Positions 44,340 to 52,743 of a DNA stretch of 64,000 bases are shown here, piece after piece. The stretch is from contig CAWDAQ010000006.1 of the NCBI GenBank assembly GCA_963800325.1, forward strand, positions 1-64,000, in the 5' to 3' direction. Both the position numbers and the translations under genes were made by a program. The notes below the pieces were generated by a model, which worked only from the letters and a program-made list of their open reading frames with translations, did no database searches and was not told where the DNA came from. This stretch comes from CAWDAQ01 sp963800325 (GTDB taxonomy: Bacteria > Actinomycetota > Actinomycetes > Actinomycetales > Dermatophilaceae). Within the stretch, counting starts at the first letter, position 1; every line of letters begins with the position of its first letter.

Positions 44340-44576
44340 ACCGGCGGGCTCGCAGGCGAACCGGGGGGTGGCGAGCACGCGGTCGGCGACCGCGGCGGCG
44401 GCATCCGGTGGCATCCGGTGGTCGATGCCGGGGGACGGCAGACGTCCTGCGTGTGCACCAGGATGTCGATCAATGGCTCCAGGTCGGTGACGAACGCGAC
44501 GCGTCGCCGGGACCCGACGAAGCCTCGCAGGGTGGTCACGATCTCCTCGTGTGTCAGGGGACTGCGCAGGGCGGTG
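44340..44576 (-). pseudogene. Remnant of a mycothiol-dependent maleylpyruvate-isomerase-family gene
   Basis: Two overlapping minus-strand frames give LTHEEIVTTLRGFVGSRRRV AF and VTDLEPLIDILVHTQDV, then after a one-base shift at a run of five G (44430-44434) GIDHRMPPDAAAAVADRVLA TPRFACEP. This is the middle of the maleylpyruvate isomerase/DinB-like family, with the conserved DHxxxP and HTQD elements. The N-terminal and C-terminal parts are absent, replaced by the flanking genes. It is therefore a dead fragment squeezed between convergent neighbours. Confidence 0.72.
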
Positions 44577-45884
44577 TCACGGACAGCGGGGCACCGGGCG
44601 GCTCCACGACGTGGTGGAGCGGTTCGAGACGTGGTGGTCGCTGATCCAGCGCCCGTCCTTGAGCTTGTCCCACACCCTCGTCGTCCCCACCAGTGCGCCG
44701 GACCTCTGGCAGGCCACCCACGCCAACGCGCCACGGTAGATCGTGCCGCGTGTCGGGTACGCCGTGCCCGGCCCGCTGCGCAGGGAGACGGTCCTGATCA
44801 CCTGACCCGGGTAGGTGCACCGGGGCAGGCCGGCGGTGAAGCCGGTGCTCCACGGGGTCGTGACGTACCGGTCGCTGACCCAGCCGCCGCCGACGAGGCG
44901 GTCCCACGCCGTGGTGGCGCCCACCTTCTGGCCGGTCGTCTGGCAGACCACGGTCAGCGAGGAGCCCGAGGCCCTGGTTCCCACGACGGGATAGGTCGAG
45001 GACGGGCCGGACCGGACGTTCACGGTGGCGCTCGCCCGGTACGTCGCTCCCACGGTGGCCACGGGGGCCTTGACGATGTCGCTGTCGACGTTCAAGGACA
45101 CCTCGCCCCACGTCTCGGTGTGGTCCCCCCGGTACTGCTTGGCGCGCTGCCACCGCGACCACATCCAGTCCGGCGCCGTCGGCCACCCGGTGAGCGAGGT
45201 GACGCCGTCCCAGCGGGACATCCACACGGCATCCGCACGCGCGTAGGTCGTCGAGTCGTAGGCGTCGGCGAGGTCACGGACGCCGGAGTCCTGGTGGGCG
45301 TAGACCCCGGCCAGGTAGCCCGCCGCGTGGACCCCCTTCACCCAGGCCGAGACGTACCGCAGCACCGCCGTCCGGCAGGTGGCGTCGCTCCGGTCGTAGT
45401 GCTCGACGTCGGCGTAGAGCGCGCTGCCCGGCAGCATTCCCAGCGAGCGGGCCTGCGCGACGGCGTCCTTCGCCTCGGCGCCCCCGCGGGCGGCGGCGGT
45501 CGAGGCGGTGTACCGGTAGGGCTTGGTCCCGAAGATGCAGACCGGCTGGTCGCCGAAGTACGTCGGCAGCAGGCGCCACCCCATCGCGCGGACCTCGCGC
45601 ACCCACGCCTTGGAGAGGTTGGGCTGGCCGCACCCACGGTTCCGCCCGCCGAAGTAGACGTTGACGACGCCGTACCCCGAGGTCCCCTTCCACGCCTTCA
45701 GCGCGTCCAGCGAGGGTGCGGTGCAGCTGTCGAACGCCCGGGCCTCCACCCGGGTCGCCGAGGAGCCCGACGGGTAGGCCACCGGGGTGTCCGGGGCTGC
45801 CCGTGCCACGCCCGCCACCGGCCCCAGCGTCAAGGTCACGGCGCCCACGACCGAGAGCACCGACATCTGTCGACGACCGAGCAT
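44577..45884 (-). CDS. Secreted DUF1906 glycoside-hydrolase-like protein with two SH3-type repeats
   Basis: A 435-residue exported protein. A signal peptide (hydrophobic VLSVVGAVTLTLGPVAGV then ARAAP) is followed by a DUF1906 'glycoside hydrolase-like' barrel (FDSCTAPSLDALKAWKG, GVVNVYFGGRNRGCGQPN, ALYADVEHYDRSDATC, with acidic residues D..E on strand ends). Two C-terminal bacterial SH3 repeats follow (VNVRSGPSSTYPVVGTRASG and VSLRSGPGTAYPTRGTIYRG, each ending W..DR or W.SD). This layout belongs to cell-wall enzymes. GGAGG precedes two ATGs; ATG 45884 has the better spacing. Confidence 0.88.
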   Translation of the reverse strand: MLGRRQMSVLSVVGAVTLTLGPVAGVARAAPDTPVAYPSGSSATRVEARAFDSCTAPSLDALKAWKGTSGYGVVNVYFGGRNRGCGQPNLSKAWVREVRAMGWRLLPTYFGDQPVCIFGTKPYRYTASTAAARGGAEAKDAVAQARSLGMLPGSALYADVEHYDRSDATCRTAVLRYVSAWVKGVHAAGYLAGVYAHQDSGVRDLADAYDSTTYARADAVWMSRWDGVTSLTGWPTAPDWMWSRWQRAKQYRGDHTETWGEVSLNVDSDIVKAPVATVGATYRASATVNVRSGPSSTYPVVGTRASGSSLTVVCQTTGQKVGATTAWDRLVGGGWVSDRYVTTPWSTGFTAGLPRCTYPGQVIRTVSLRSGPGTAYPTRGTIYRGALAWVACQRSGALVGTTRVWDKLKDGRWISDHHVSNRSTTSWSRPVPRCP

Positions 45885-45974
45885 CATCGCCTCCGGACCA
45901 CTCGCGCGAAGACCCACACCGTGCACCTGCCCGACCAGCACGCGACAGGGGCGGAGGTCCTGGGACCCATGGCC

Positions 45975-46874
45975 TCAGGAGGTCGCTCGACCGACCGGGT
46001 CGCCGGGACCGGGGCCGCGGGTGAGCCGTCGCACGAGAGCGCGCAGGGGCGGCCACCGGTCGCGGCCGCGACGGGTGACGGCGTACGCGCGGAGCCGGGC
46101 CGGGGGGTCGGTGAGCCCGAGCACGGTGACACCGTCCCTGGCGGGCCGGCTCAGCGGGAGCAGCGCGACGCCGAGCCCGGCGACGATGAGGTCCTCGACG
46201 AGCTCCAGGGAGTCGATGCGGTGCACCACCTTGGGGGTGAAGCCGGCGATGGAGGCGAGGGTGCGCAGGACGTCCTCGTCGGCGGTGTGGCGTGAGTTCA
46301 CGATCCAGTCCTCGCCGGCGTGTGCCGCGACCGTCCTCCGCGGGTCGGCGCTCGGCACTGCGAGCCCCCACTCGTCCTGCCACAGCAGCGTGACGTCGTG
46401 GTCGTCGCGCCAGGAGGTGGGGGCGAGGTCGTAGTCGTAGACGAGGGCGAGGTCGACGTCGTCGCGGGCGAGGAGGTCGAAGGACTCGAGCGGCTCGTGT
46501 TCGTGCACCCTCACCTCGATGCCGGGGTGCCGCGTCGCGAGCTCGTCGATGGTGGGCACGAGCGAGCGTCGGATCGCCGTGGCGAAGCCCGCGACGCGAA
46601 GCACCCCGACGGGCTCGGCGGTGGGGTCGAGGTCGACGCGCGCAGCGTCGACCGCAGCGAGGACGGTGACCGCGTGCCCGGCAAGACGCTGGCCCGCGGG
46701 GGTGAGCCGGACGCGTCGGCCGTCGGGCTCGAGCAGTGGCGTCCCGGCCTCGCGCGCCAAGGCGGCGATGCCCTGGGACACGCTGGACGTGCTGGTGTGC
46801 AGCTCGGTGGCGACGTCGTGCATCGACCCCAGTCGGGACAGCTCGAGCAGGAGCCGAAGGCGATGCAGGTCCAC
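45975..46874 (-). CDS. LysR-family regulator
   Basis: A 299-residue LysR protein. The N-terminal winged HTH is LHRLRLLLELSRLGSMHDVA TELHTSTSSVSQGIAALARE, followed by an LysR substrate domain (VGVLRVAGFATAIRRSLVPT and RIDSLELVEDLIVAGLGVAL LPLS). The GTG at 46874 is used. It is divergent from the EamA exporter gene by about 85 bp, with a LysR-type palindrome between. It probably controls that exporter; the ligand may be an amino acid. Confidence 0.92.
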   Translation of the reverse strand: MDLHRLRLLLELSRLGSMHDVATELHTSTSSVSQGIAALAREAGTPLLEPDGRRVRLTPAGQRLAGHAVTVLAAVDAARVDLDPTAEPVGVLRVAGFATAIRRSLVPTIDELATRHPGIEVRVHEHEPLESFDLLARDDVDLALVYDYDLAPTSWRDDHDVTLLWQDEWGLAVPSADPRRTVAAHAGEDWIVNSRHTADEDVLRTLASIAGFTPKVVHRIDSLELVEDLIVAGLGVALLPLSRPARDGVTVLGLTDPPARLRAYAVTRRGRDRWPPLRALVRRLTRGPGPGDPVGRATS

Positions 46875-46880
46875 CGGGCA

Positions 46881-46903
46881 ACCGTTTCGCTCACGTGAAC
46901 GGT
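46881..46903. promoter_or_regulatory. LysR-type box (T-N11-A) between the LysR and EamA genes
   Basis: ACCGTT (46881-46886) and AACGGT (46898-46903) are a perfect inverted repeat with an 11-bp spacer, the classic LysR recognition geometry. Another AACGGTT half lies at 46930. Two CACGTG hexamers (46892-46897 and 46918-46923) overlap the same region. Confidence 0.75.
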
Positions 46904-46957
46904 ATGTCAAGGAGAATCACGTGGACGCGAACGGTTGAGAGGCTCTTGACTGTGGGC

Positions 46958-47971
46958 ATGTCGCAGTCTCCCGCTCGTGCCGGCGCCTCCATGGCCCTCG
47001 CGTCCATGCTCTGCGTGCAGCTCGGTCTGGCCACGTCGGTGGGCCTGATCGACGCACTCGGCCCGGCCGGCACCGCCTGGTTGCGCCTCGCCTGGGCGGC
47101 GGTCCTGCTGGTGCTCATCGTCCGGCCACGCCCGTCGACGTTCAGCCGTGAGTCGCTCGTGGCGGGGGCACTGCTCGGGGTGGCCACCGGCGGCGTGACG
47201 CTGTTCTTCATGGCAGCCGTCACGCGCATCCCACTGGGGACCGCGAGCGCCATCGAGTTCCTCGGCCCCCTGGGAGTCGCGGTGGTCCGCACCCGCGGCC
47301 TCGCACGGGCCTGGGCCGTGGTCGCCGCGGCCGGAGTGGTGTGCCTGACCCAGCCCTGGACCGGGGCCGCCGACCCAGCCGGGGTGGCGTTCGCCCTGGC
47401 TGCCGCGGCCTGTTGGGCCGCCTACATCCTGCTCACCCAGAAGGTCGGCGACACGGTCGGCGGGATCGGCGGACTGGCCATCTCGATGCCCGTGGCGGCT
47501 CTCGTGGCGACGGTCGTGGCCGGCGGCGGTCTCGCCGCGCACCTCACCCCCGAGCTCGTGCTCGCCGGGCTGGGCCTGGCCATTCTGCTGCCGGTCGTGC
47601 CGTTCACCCTCGAGCTCCTCGCACTGCGGCGCCTGACCACCGGATCGTTCGGCACGCTCATGGCGCTGGAGCCGGCCATCGCCCTGGTGATCGGGTTCCT
47701 CCTCCTGCGCCAGGCGCCCAACCTGCTCGCCGTCCTCGGCATCGCCATGGTCGTGACCGCCGGGATCGGCGCCGAACGAGGAGGCGGCCGCGAGCAGCCG
47801 GCGGCTCCGGCCGAGGACGACGTCCCCGGGCTTCCGGACGTCAAGGCGCGAGAAGCCGAGCCGCCCGGCGCGTTCCCGCGATCCGAGACGAGGCCGGCGG
47901 CGACGAGCAGGTCAGCGCTGGTCGCCAGCCCTGCGGCAGCGGCCACGCAGCCGCGGCCGACCGTGGACTGA
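46958..47971 (+). CDS. EamA/RhtA-type exporter
   Basis: A 337-residue protein with ten predicted helices in two EamA halves. Half 1 contains AGTAWLRLAWAAVLLVLIVR and VTRIPLGTASAIEFLGPLGV; half 2 contains ALAAAACWAAYILLTQKVGD and FGTLMALEPAIALVIGFLLL. These are the RhtA threonine/homoserine exporter motifs. A polar tail of about 55 residues (ERGGGREQPAAPAEDDVPG onward) is longer than usual. ATG 46958. Regulated by the divergent LysR, by position. Confidence 0.9.
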   Translation: MSQSPARAGASMALASMLCVQLGLATSVGLIDALGPAGTAWLRLAWAAVLLVLIVRPRPSTFSRESLVAGALLGVATGGVTLFFMAAVTRIPLGTASAIEFLGPLGVAVVRTRGLARAWAVVAAAGVVCLTQPWTGAADPAGVAFALAAAACWAAYILLTQKVGDTVGGIGGLAISMPVAALVATVVAGGGLAAHLTPELVLAGLGLAILLPVVPFTLELLALRRLTTGSFGTLMALEPAIALVIGFLLLRQAPNLLAVLGIAMVVTAGIGAERGGGREQPAAPAEDDVPGLPDVKAREAEPPGAFPRSETRPAATSRSALVASPAAAATQPRPTVD

Positions 47972-48068
47972 GTCCAGCGTCGCCCGGGCCAGACGGACGC
48001 CTGACCCGTCGCGCCCCGGCCGGTGAGGGCTGAGGGATTCACACCGCGGGCCCGGGGTGCGTTCACGA

Positions 48069-48302
48069 TCACCGGCCCGGTCGGCGCCTGCCCTTGAGGA
48101 AGTAGGCGACGGGAACGGCGCCGGCGGAGTTGATCAGGACGATGGCCGCAGCCCAGGCCTTCCTGGAACCGCGGACTTCCTCGGTCGACCGCCGCTTGAG
48201 GTCGAACAGCGCTGCGACCTTGAGCGCGCCGTCGATGCTGGCGGCGGCCGCGATGAGCTGCCGCGTTCGTGGGCTGAGGTCGTGCCAGCGCTTCTTCGCC
48301 AT
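48069..48302 (-). CDS. Small membrane protein of unknown function
   Basis: A 77-residue basic protein beginning MAKKRWHDLSPRTRQLIAAA, with KRRSTEEVRGSRKAWAAAIV and one hydrophobic helix (IVLINSAGAVPVAYFLKG). It resembles small conserved actinobacterial membrane proteins that I cannot name. An AGGAG site precedes the ATG. Isolated gene. Confidence 0.75.
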   Translation of the reverse strand: MAKKRWHDLSPRTRQLIAAAASIDGALKVAALFDLKRRSTEEVRGSRKAWAAAIVLINSAGAVPVAYFLKGRRRPGR

Positions 48303-48411
48303 CTGCTGCTCCTGAATCGATGCTGCCCGTGGGTGCCGCGGGGTCCTCCCGGCCGCACGGCACCGAGGCGCAGTTCAGCATGCCCCCCGGCGGGCGCCAC
48401 GGCAACGCGCT

Positions 48412-50571
48412 TCAGCTCGGGGAGACGTTGCAGACGGTCGCTCTCAGGGGCGAGCTGCCGGCGACGGGGTCGCTCGGCGTCTGCCGCAGCACGAGGTTGA
48501 GGTTGGCGCTGCCGGGGCCGTAGGGCGGGTAGCCGGGCTGCCCGAGGTCGTCGCAGGCTTGCCACCAGCCGTGCTGGCCGAACACGACGTGGGGCTCGAG
48601 GCTGGCGTTGAGCTTGGCGCGGGCCCGGATGCTGCCGTTCGGGGTGTCGAGGGAGACCCAGTCGCCGGCGGCGATGCCGCGGGCCGCAGCGGTGCTCGGG
48701 TGGATCTCGACCTGCGGGTCGGGTGCGCTCTTGCGCAGGGCCGCGACCTGGCGGTGCTGGGTCTCACAGAAGAACAGCGACTTCGCGCAGCTGAGCACGA
48801 GCGGGAACCGGTCGGCGAGACCGTCCTGGTCGCGGACCTCGGCGAGGGGGTCCGCGAAGGTCGGCAGGGGCGGGTAGCCGTGCTCGGCGAGCGTGGTGGA
48901 GTACAGCTCGACCTTGCCCGAAGGGGTGGCGAACCCGGTGCCGGTGTACTTCCGGTACCGCGTGGTCAGGGGAACCCGCACCCCCTCGGGGTGGGCGCGC
49001 AGCTCCTCGAGGGTGATCCCGCTCGGCTCGAGCTGGTAGCGGAACGCGGCGTCGATGTCGCCGCCCCAGAAGTGCACTCCCAGACCGAGGCGCGTCGCGA
49101 GGTCGAACACGATGCGCAGGTCGGAACGGGCCTCGCCCCGCGCGGCGACGAGGGGCCTGCGGAGCTGGACCAGCGACTGTGCCTCCTGGCTGTACTCGAA
49201 CCCGATCTTCAGCGCCTCGGACTCGAACGGGCTGGCCGCCGGCAGCACGATGTCGGCGAGCTCGGCGGTCGGGGTCATGAACAGGTCGACCTGGACGAAG
49301 AAGCCGAGCCGGCTCAGCGCGTCCCGGCCCCGGGCGCTGTCCGCGTGCGCCATCACGAGGTTGCCGCCGAAGCCCACCAACGTCGTGATCCGACCGTCGG
49401 CGGCCGCCGCGTACAGGTCCTCACCGGTGACGAACCCGTACCGCGCCGGACCCAGCGGGCGCGCCTTCAGGCCCACCGTCGCGGGGCGCGCCCGGGTGAG
49501 GAACTCGGCCCCGTCGACCCGGTTGGACGGCACCGCCTCGAACAGCACGTTCCCACCGGGCCCGTCGAGGCTTCCGGTCAGGGCGTAGAGGACGTCGACC
49601 GCGCGGATGGTCTGCGTCGCGTCCCGGTGCTGCTCCAGCCCGCTCCACGTGTAGAACGCCACCGGACGTGCCCGCCACAGCGTTCTCGCCGTGGCGATGA
49701 TGTCCGCGGCCGGCACGCCCGTGATGCTCTCGGCGACCGCCGGCGGGTACTCGGCGCAGCGCGCGGCGAGCAGGTCCCAGACGGTGACGCCGTCGACCGT
49801 GTCGGCGGCGTTGGTCCACTCGCGCACGAAGTCGGCGTCGTACCAGCCGTTCTCGATCATCACGTGCGTCAGGGACAGCGCCAGCGCCGCGTCCGTGCCC
49901 GGCCGCACCCGCAGCCAGTGGTCGGCCTTGGCCGCCAGCCCGGCCTTGCGCGGGTCGACGACGACGAGCTTCGCGCCGCGTGCGACCGCGGCGACGGTGC
50001 TCGTCGCGTGCGCCAGCCGGGCCACCGACGGGTTGTACCCCCAGAAGAGGATGCACCCGGCGCGGTCCAGGTCCGGCAGGTAGGTACCGGGAACGGACGC
50101 GCCGAAGGTGTACAGCGGCGCGAGGTAGCGCCCCCACCCGCAGAGCTCCACGTAGTTGGAGTAGTTGGGGCTGCCGAACGCCCGGACCAGCCGCTGCACC
50201 CAGTCGACCGCGTCGCTGATCGCCGACGTCGACGGCGAGCTCGAGCTGAACGCCACCGACTCCGGCCCCCCGGCGGCCTTCGCCGCGGTGAGCCGGGCCG
50301 CCACCGTGTCCAGCGCCTCGTCCCACGTGATCGGCTCCCACCCCGGGTCCGGGTCGCCCTTCGGCCGCGTCCGCCGCAGCGGGTGCAGCAACCGTGAGGA
50401 GTGGTCGACGATGCCGGGCGCGGCCTTGCCCTTGAGGCAGATCGCCTGACCCGTCGGGTGGGACGGGTCCGGGCGCAGCGCGACGAAGCTGCCGTCCACG
50501 ACCTCGCCCCTCGCCCCACAGCGCGACACGCACAACGGACAGAACGTCGGGACAACCTCCACGTCGCCCAC
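48412..50571 (-). CDS. Molybdopterin-dependent oxidoreductase with an N-terminal [4Fe-4S] site
   Basis: A 719-residue enzyme of the DMSO-reductase/formate-dehydrogenase superfamily. The N-terminus holds a CxxCxxxC...C cluster (TFCPLCVSRCGARGE and GQAICLKGKA). Further blocks are RPKGDPDPGWEPITWDEALD, the molybdenum-ligand region YSNYVELCGWGRYLAPLYTF (candidate Cys), LVVVDPRKAGLAAKADHWL, ELADIVLPAASPFESEALKI and the C-terminal pterin-binding IHPSTAAARGIAAGDWVSL. No signal peptide, so it should be cytoplasmic. GTG 50571 or 50562. It stands alone; no electron-transfer subunits or Mo-cofactor genes are adjacent. Substrate unknown. Confidence 0.9.
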   Translation of the reverse strand: MGDVEVVPTFCPLCVSRCGARGEVVDGSFVALRPDPSHPTGQAICLKGKAAPGIVDHSSRLLHPLRRTRPKGDPDPGWEPITWDEALDTVAARLTAAKAAGGPESVAFSSSSPSTSAISDAVDWVQRLVRAFGSPNYSNYVELCGWGRYLAPLYTFGASVPGTYLPDLDRAGCILFWGYNPSVARLAHATSTVAAVARGAKLVVVDPRKAGLAAKADHWLRVRPGTDAALALSLTHVMIENGWYDADFVREWTNAADTVDGVTVWDLLAARCAEYPPAVAESITGVPAADIIATARTLWRARPVAFYTWSGLEQHRDATQTIRAVDVLYALTGSLDGPGGNVLFEAVPSNRVDGAEFLTRARPATVGLKARPLGPARYGFVTGEDLYAAAADGRITTLVGFGGNLVMAHADSARGRDALSRLGFFVQVDLFMTPTAELADIVLPAASPFESEALKIGFEYSQEAQSLVQLRRPLVAARGEARSDLRIVFDLATRLGLGVHFWGGDIDAAFRYQLEPSGITLEELRAHPEGVRVPLTTRYRKYTGTGFATPSGKVELYSTTLAEHGYPPLPTFADPLAEVRDQDGLADRFPLVLSCAKSLFFCETQHRQVAALRKSAPDPQVEIHPSTAAARGIAAGDWVSLDTPNGSIRARAKLNASLEPHVVFGQHGWWQACDDLGQPGYPPYGPGSANLNLVLRQTPSDPVAGSSPLRATVCNVSPS

Positions 50572-50705
50572 CCCTCGATTCTGGTCCGCGGCCCGGTCCC
50601 GCCGCAACGTCCTGGCCCCCACGGCCGAAGGGGAACCCGCCCCGGGCGTCGTCGGCCCCGACCGTCGACGCCGTGGACGTTGACAGGTCGGCCCCACCAC
50701 GTATT

Positions 50706-50723
50706 CTTAACCCAAGAGTTAAG
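50706..50723. promoter_or_regulatory. ArsR operator upstream of the ArsR-YCII operon
   Basis: CTTAAC (50706-50711) and GTTAAG (50718-50723) form a perfect inverted repeat with a 6-bp spacer, 19 bp before the ArsR start. AT-rich palindromes of this type in the promoter are typical ArsR-family operators. It suggests autoregulation. Confidence 0.7.
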
Positions 50724-50742
50724 TTTTGCTGCGGAGGTGCCC

Positions 50743-51087
50743 GTGGACGAGCTCAGCGATGTCTTCCAGGCCCTCGCCCACGAGCACCGGCGCCGGATCA
50801 TCCACGCGCTCGCGCTTCGGCCTCACTCGATCACCGAGCTGGCCGACCTGCGCGGCCTGTCCCTGCCGGCGATCCACAAGCACATCCACGTCCTCGAGGG
50901 CGCCGCCATGGTGCGACGCCACAAGGTCGGACGGACCACCAGCCTCACCCTGCAGCGGGCTCCGCTGCAGCGGCTGAGGGCCTGGGTGGACCAGTTCCAC
51001 CCCGAGTGGGGAACCGACGAGGAGTCCCTGGCCAACTACGCCGAGCACCTCCGGCGCCGGCCCACCGTCCCGAAGGAGTCACCATGA
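50743..51087 (+). CDS. ArsR-family regulator
   Basis: A 114-residue winged-HTH protein: DELSDVFQALAHEHRRRIIH ALAL, SITELADLRGLSLPAIHKHI HVLEGAAM and VRRHKVGRTTSLTLQ (wing). GGAGG precedes the GTG. No cysteine metal motif is visible, so it is probably a non-metal ArsR of the kind that pairs with YCII- or AHSA1-type genes. Its stop overlaps the next ATG (ATGA). Confidence 0.9.
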   Translation: MDELSDVFQALAHEHRRRIIHALALRPHSITELADLRGLSLPAIHKHIHVLEGAAMVRRHKVGRTTSLTLQRAPLQRLRAWVDQFHPEWGTDEESLANYAEHLRRRPTVPKESP

Positions 51088-51371
51088 AGAAGTTCGTCCT
51101 CCTCGCCCACGGCGACATGGACCCGACGCCAGAGTTCCAGCAGGCCCACCAGGCGTGGTGGTCGTCGCTGCAGGGGCACGTCGTGGACTCGGGCAACCCG
51201 TTGTCCAACGGTCGCAACGTGGCCACGGGCGGCCGGGTCACCGAGATCGCGGCGGAGTCCGAGCCCGCGCTCGGCTACTCCATCATCGAAGCCGAGACGC
51301 TCGACGACGCCATCGCCCTCGCCTCCGGAAGCCCCATGGACATGTGGGTCTACGAGGCCGTGCCCATGTAG
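51084..51371 (+). CDS. YCII-family protein
   Basis: A 95-residue YCII-like protein starting MKKFVLLAHGDMDPTPEFQQ, with SLQGHVVDSGNPLSNGRNV and the C-terminal YSIIEAETLDDAIALASGSP. The histidine and aspartate of the YCII active-site region are present. Coupled to the ArsR gene by a 4-bp overlap. This is the second YCII gene in the window, here with an ArsR rather than an ECF sigma factor. Confidence 0.87.
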   Translation: MKKFVLLAHGDMDPTPEFQQAHQAWWSSLQGHVVDSGNPLSNGRNVATGGRVTEIAAESEPALGYSIIEAETLDDAIALASGSPMDMWVYEAVPM

Positions 51372-51447
51372 CCGCCTGCCGGCGGCGGTCACGGCCCCCC
51401 GGGCGACGGCGTCCGTTCCCGTCGTGGTCAGCCCCGACGCGCGAGGC

Positions 51448-51487
51448 GGTGGGAGCCCGGCGGCCGACCGGCCGCCGGGCTCCCACC
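51448..51487. terminator. 18-bp perfect hairpin ending the sugar ABC operon
   Basis: An 18-bp perfect inverted repeat (51448-51465 and 51470-51487) with a GACC loop lies 12 bp beyond the permease stop and after the convergent YCII gene. A very stable stem-loop between convergent operons is the usual terminator form in high-GC actinobacteria, without a U-tract. Confidence 0.75.
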
Positions 51488-51498
51488 CGAGGAGCGGA

Positions 51499-52743
51499 TC
51501 AGCCCGACCGGCGCCGGGTGACCGCGTCGATCGTCACGGCCACGATGAGGACGACGGCCGTGACGACGTACTTCGCGGCCGCGCTGAAGCCGAGCAGGCC
51601 CATCCCGTTGTCGATGGCCGCGATGACGAGGCCGCCGAGGACCCCGGCGAGCGGCTTGCCGCGCCCGCCGAACAGGCTCGTGCCACCGATCACCGCGCCC
51701 GCGACCGCGTAGAGGACGAGGGTGCCGCCGTCCAGGGAGGTGGAGATCGAGCGCAGCCGGGAGGCGTACACGATGCCCCCGATGCCCGCGGTCAGCGAGC
51801 AGAGCACGAAACCGGCGGTGCGGATCCGGGCGAGGTTGATGCCTGCGCGCCGGGCGGCCTCGGAGTTGCCGCCGACGGCGTAGACGTAGAGCCCGAAGCG
51901 CCGACGCCCGAGCAGGAACGTCCACGCGGCGAGGACGGCGAGCACGAGCGGGACGACCCAGGGCAGGCCGTACACCGGCGCCAGGACGCCGCGGTCGGCG
52001 TTCGCGAGCAGGATCAGGCCGACGCCGCCGAGCAACATCGCCCCGATCTTCGCGGCCGTGAGCGCGACCGGGGGCGTGGTGAGGCCGGACTCGCGGCGCC
52101 GGGCGTCGCGACGCCAGACCACCGCCCCGAACGCCGCCACGGCGAGGAGCATGAGGACCCAGCCCGCGACCCGCGACAGCGTGCCGCTCGTGATCTGGTT
52201 GAGGACGTCGTCCTGGATGAGGATCGAGCCGCCGTTGCCGAGGACGAAGAGCATCACGCCCTGCCAGAACAGCAGCCCGCCGAGGGTGACCACGAAGGAC
52301 GGCAACCCGATCCGGGTGATGAGCGTGCCCTGGAGCAGGCCGATGAGCGACGTCGCCACGAGCGCCGCGATGATCGCGGCCCACCAGGGCCAGCCGACCT
52401 GGGGCTGGGCCACCCAGGCGAGCACGACCGCCCCGATCCCGGCGACGAACCCGACGGACAGGTCGATCTCCCCGAGCACGAGGACGAACACCTCGGCCAT
52501 CGACAGCAGCGCGAACGCCGCGGCCTGCACGAGCAGGTTGACGAGGTTCCCCGCGGTGAGGAAGTGGCTGTTGAGACTCTGGAAGATCACCGAGACGAGG
52601 ACGAAGCCGCCGATGACCGGCAGGACGCCGGTCTCACCGCCCTTGATCCGCTGCCAGGACAGCCGGAGGTAGTCCCCGACGGTGGCGGTCGGCCGAGGGG
52701 GCTCGACGGCTCCGGTCGCGGGCGCCTTCTCACCGAGGCTCAT
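51499..52743 (-). CDS. CUT2-type sugar ABC transporter permease
   Basis: A 414-residue permease with about 10-11 helices. Family blocks: LLVQAAAFALLSMAEVFVLV LGEIDLSVG (the permease EIDLSVG motif), RIGLPSFVVTLGGLLFWQG, VYAVGGNSEAARRAGINLAR and GGTSLFGGRGKPLAGVLGG. It is closest to XylH/FrcC-like permeases. ATG 52743 overlaps the ATPase stop. The third gene of the substrate-binding protein-ATPase-permease operon. Confidence 0.93.
   Translation of the reverse strand: MSLGEKAPATGAVEPPRPTATVGDYLRLSWQRIKGGETGVLPVIGGFVLVSVIFQSLNSHFLTAGNLVNLLVQAAAFALLSMAEVFVLVLGEIDLSVGFVAGIGAVVLAWVAQPQVGWPWWAAIIAALVATSLIGLLQGTLITRIGLPSFVVTLGGLLFWQGVMLFVLGNGGSILIQDDVLNQITSGTLSRVAGWVLMLLAVAAFGAVVWRRDARRRESGLTTPPVALTAAKIGAMLLGGVGLILLANADRGVLAPVYGLPWVVPLVLAVLAAWTFLLGRRRFGLYVYAVGGNSEAARRAGINLARIRTAGFVLCSLTAGIGGIVYASRLRSISTSLDGGTLVLYAVAGAVIGGTSLFGGRGKPLAGVLGGLVIAAIDNGMGLLGFSAAAKYVVTAVVLIVAVTIDAVTRRRSG

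Noticed and set aside
44401..44420. A 10-bp tandem duplication as the cause of the isomerase frameshift
   Set aside because: The two repeats are read in one frame as part of the normal family motif. The actual break is at the adjacent run of five G.
48559..50397. A 612-codon open frame on the plus strand
   Set aside because: It is antisense to the molybdopterin oxidoreductase, whose motifs are complete. The plus-strand translation has no recognisable fold.
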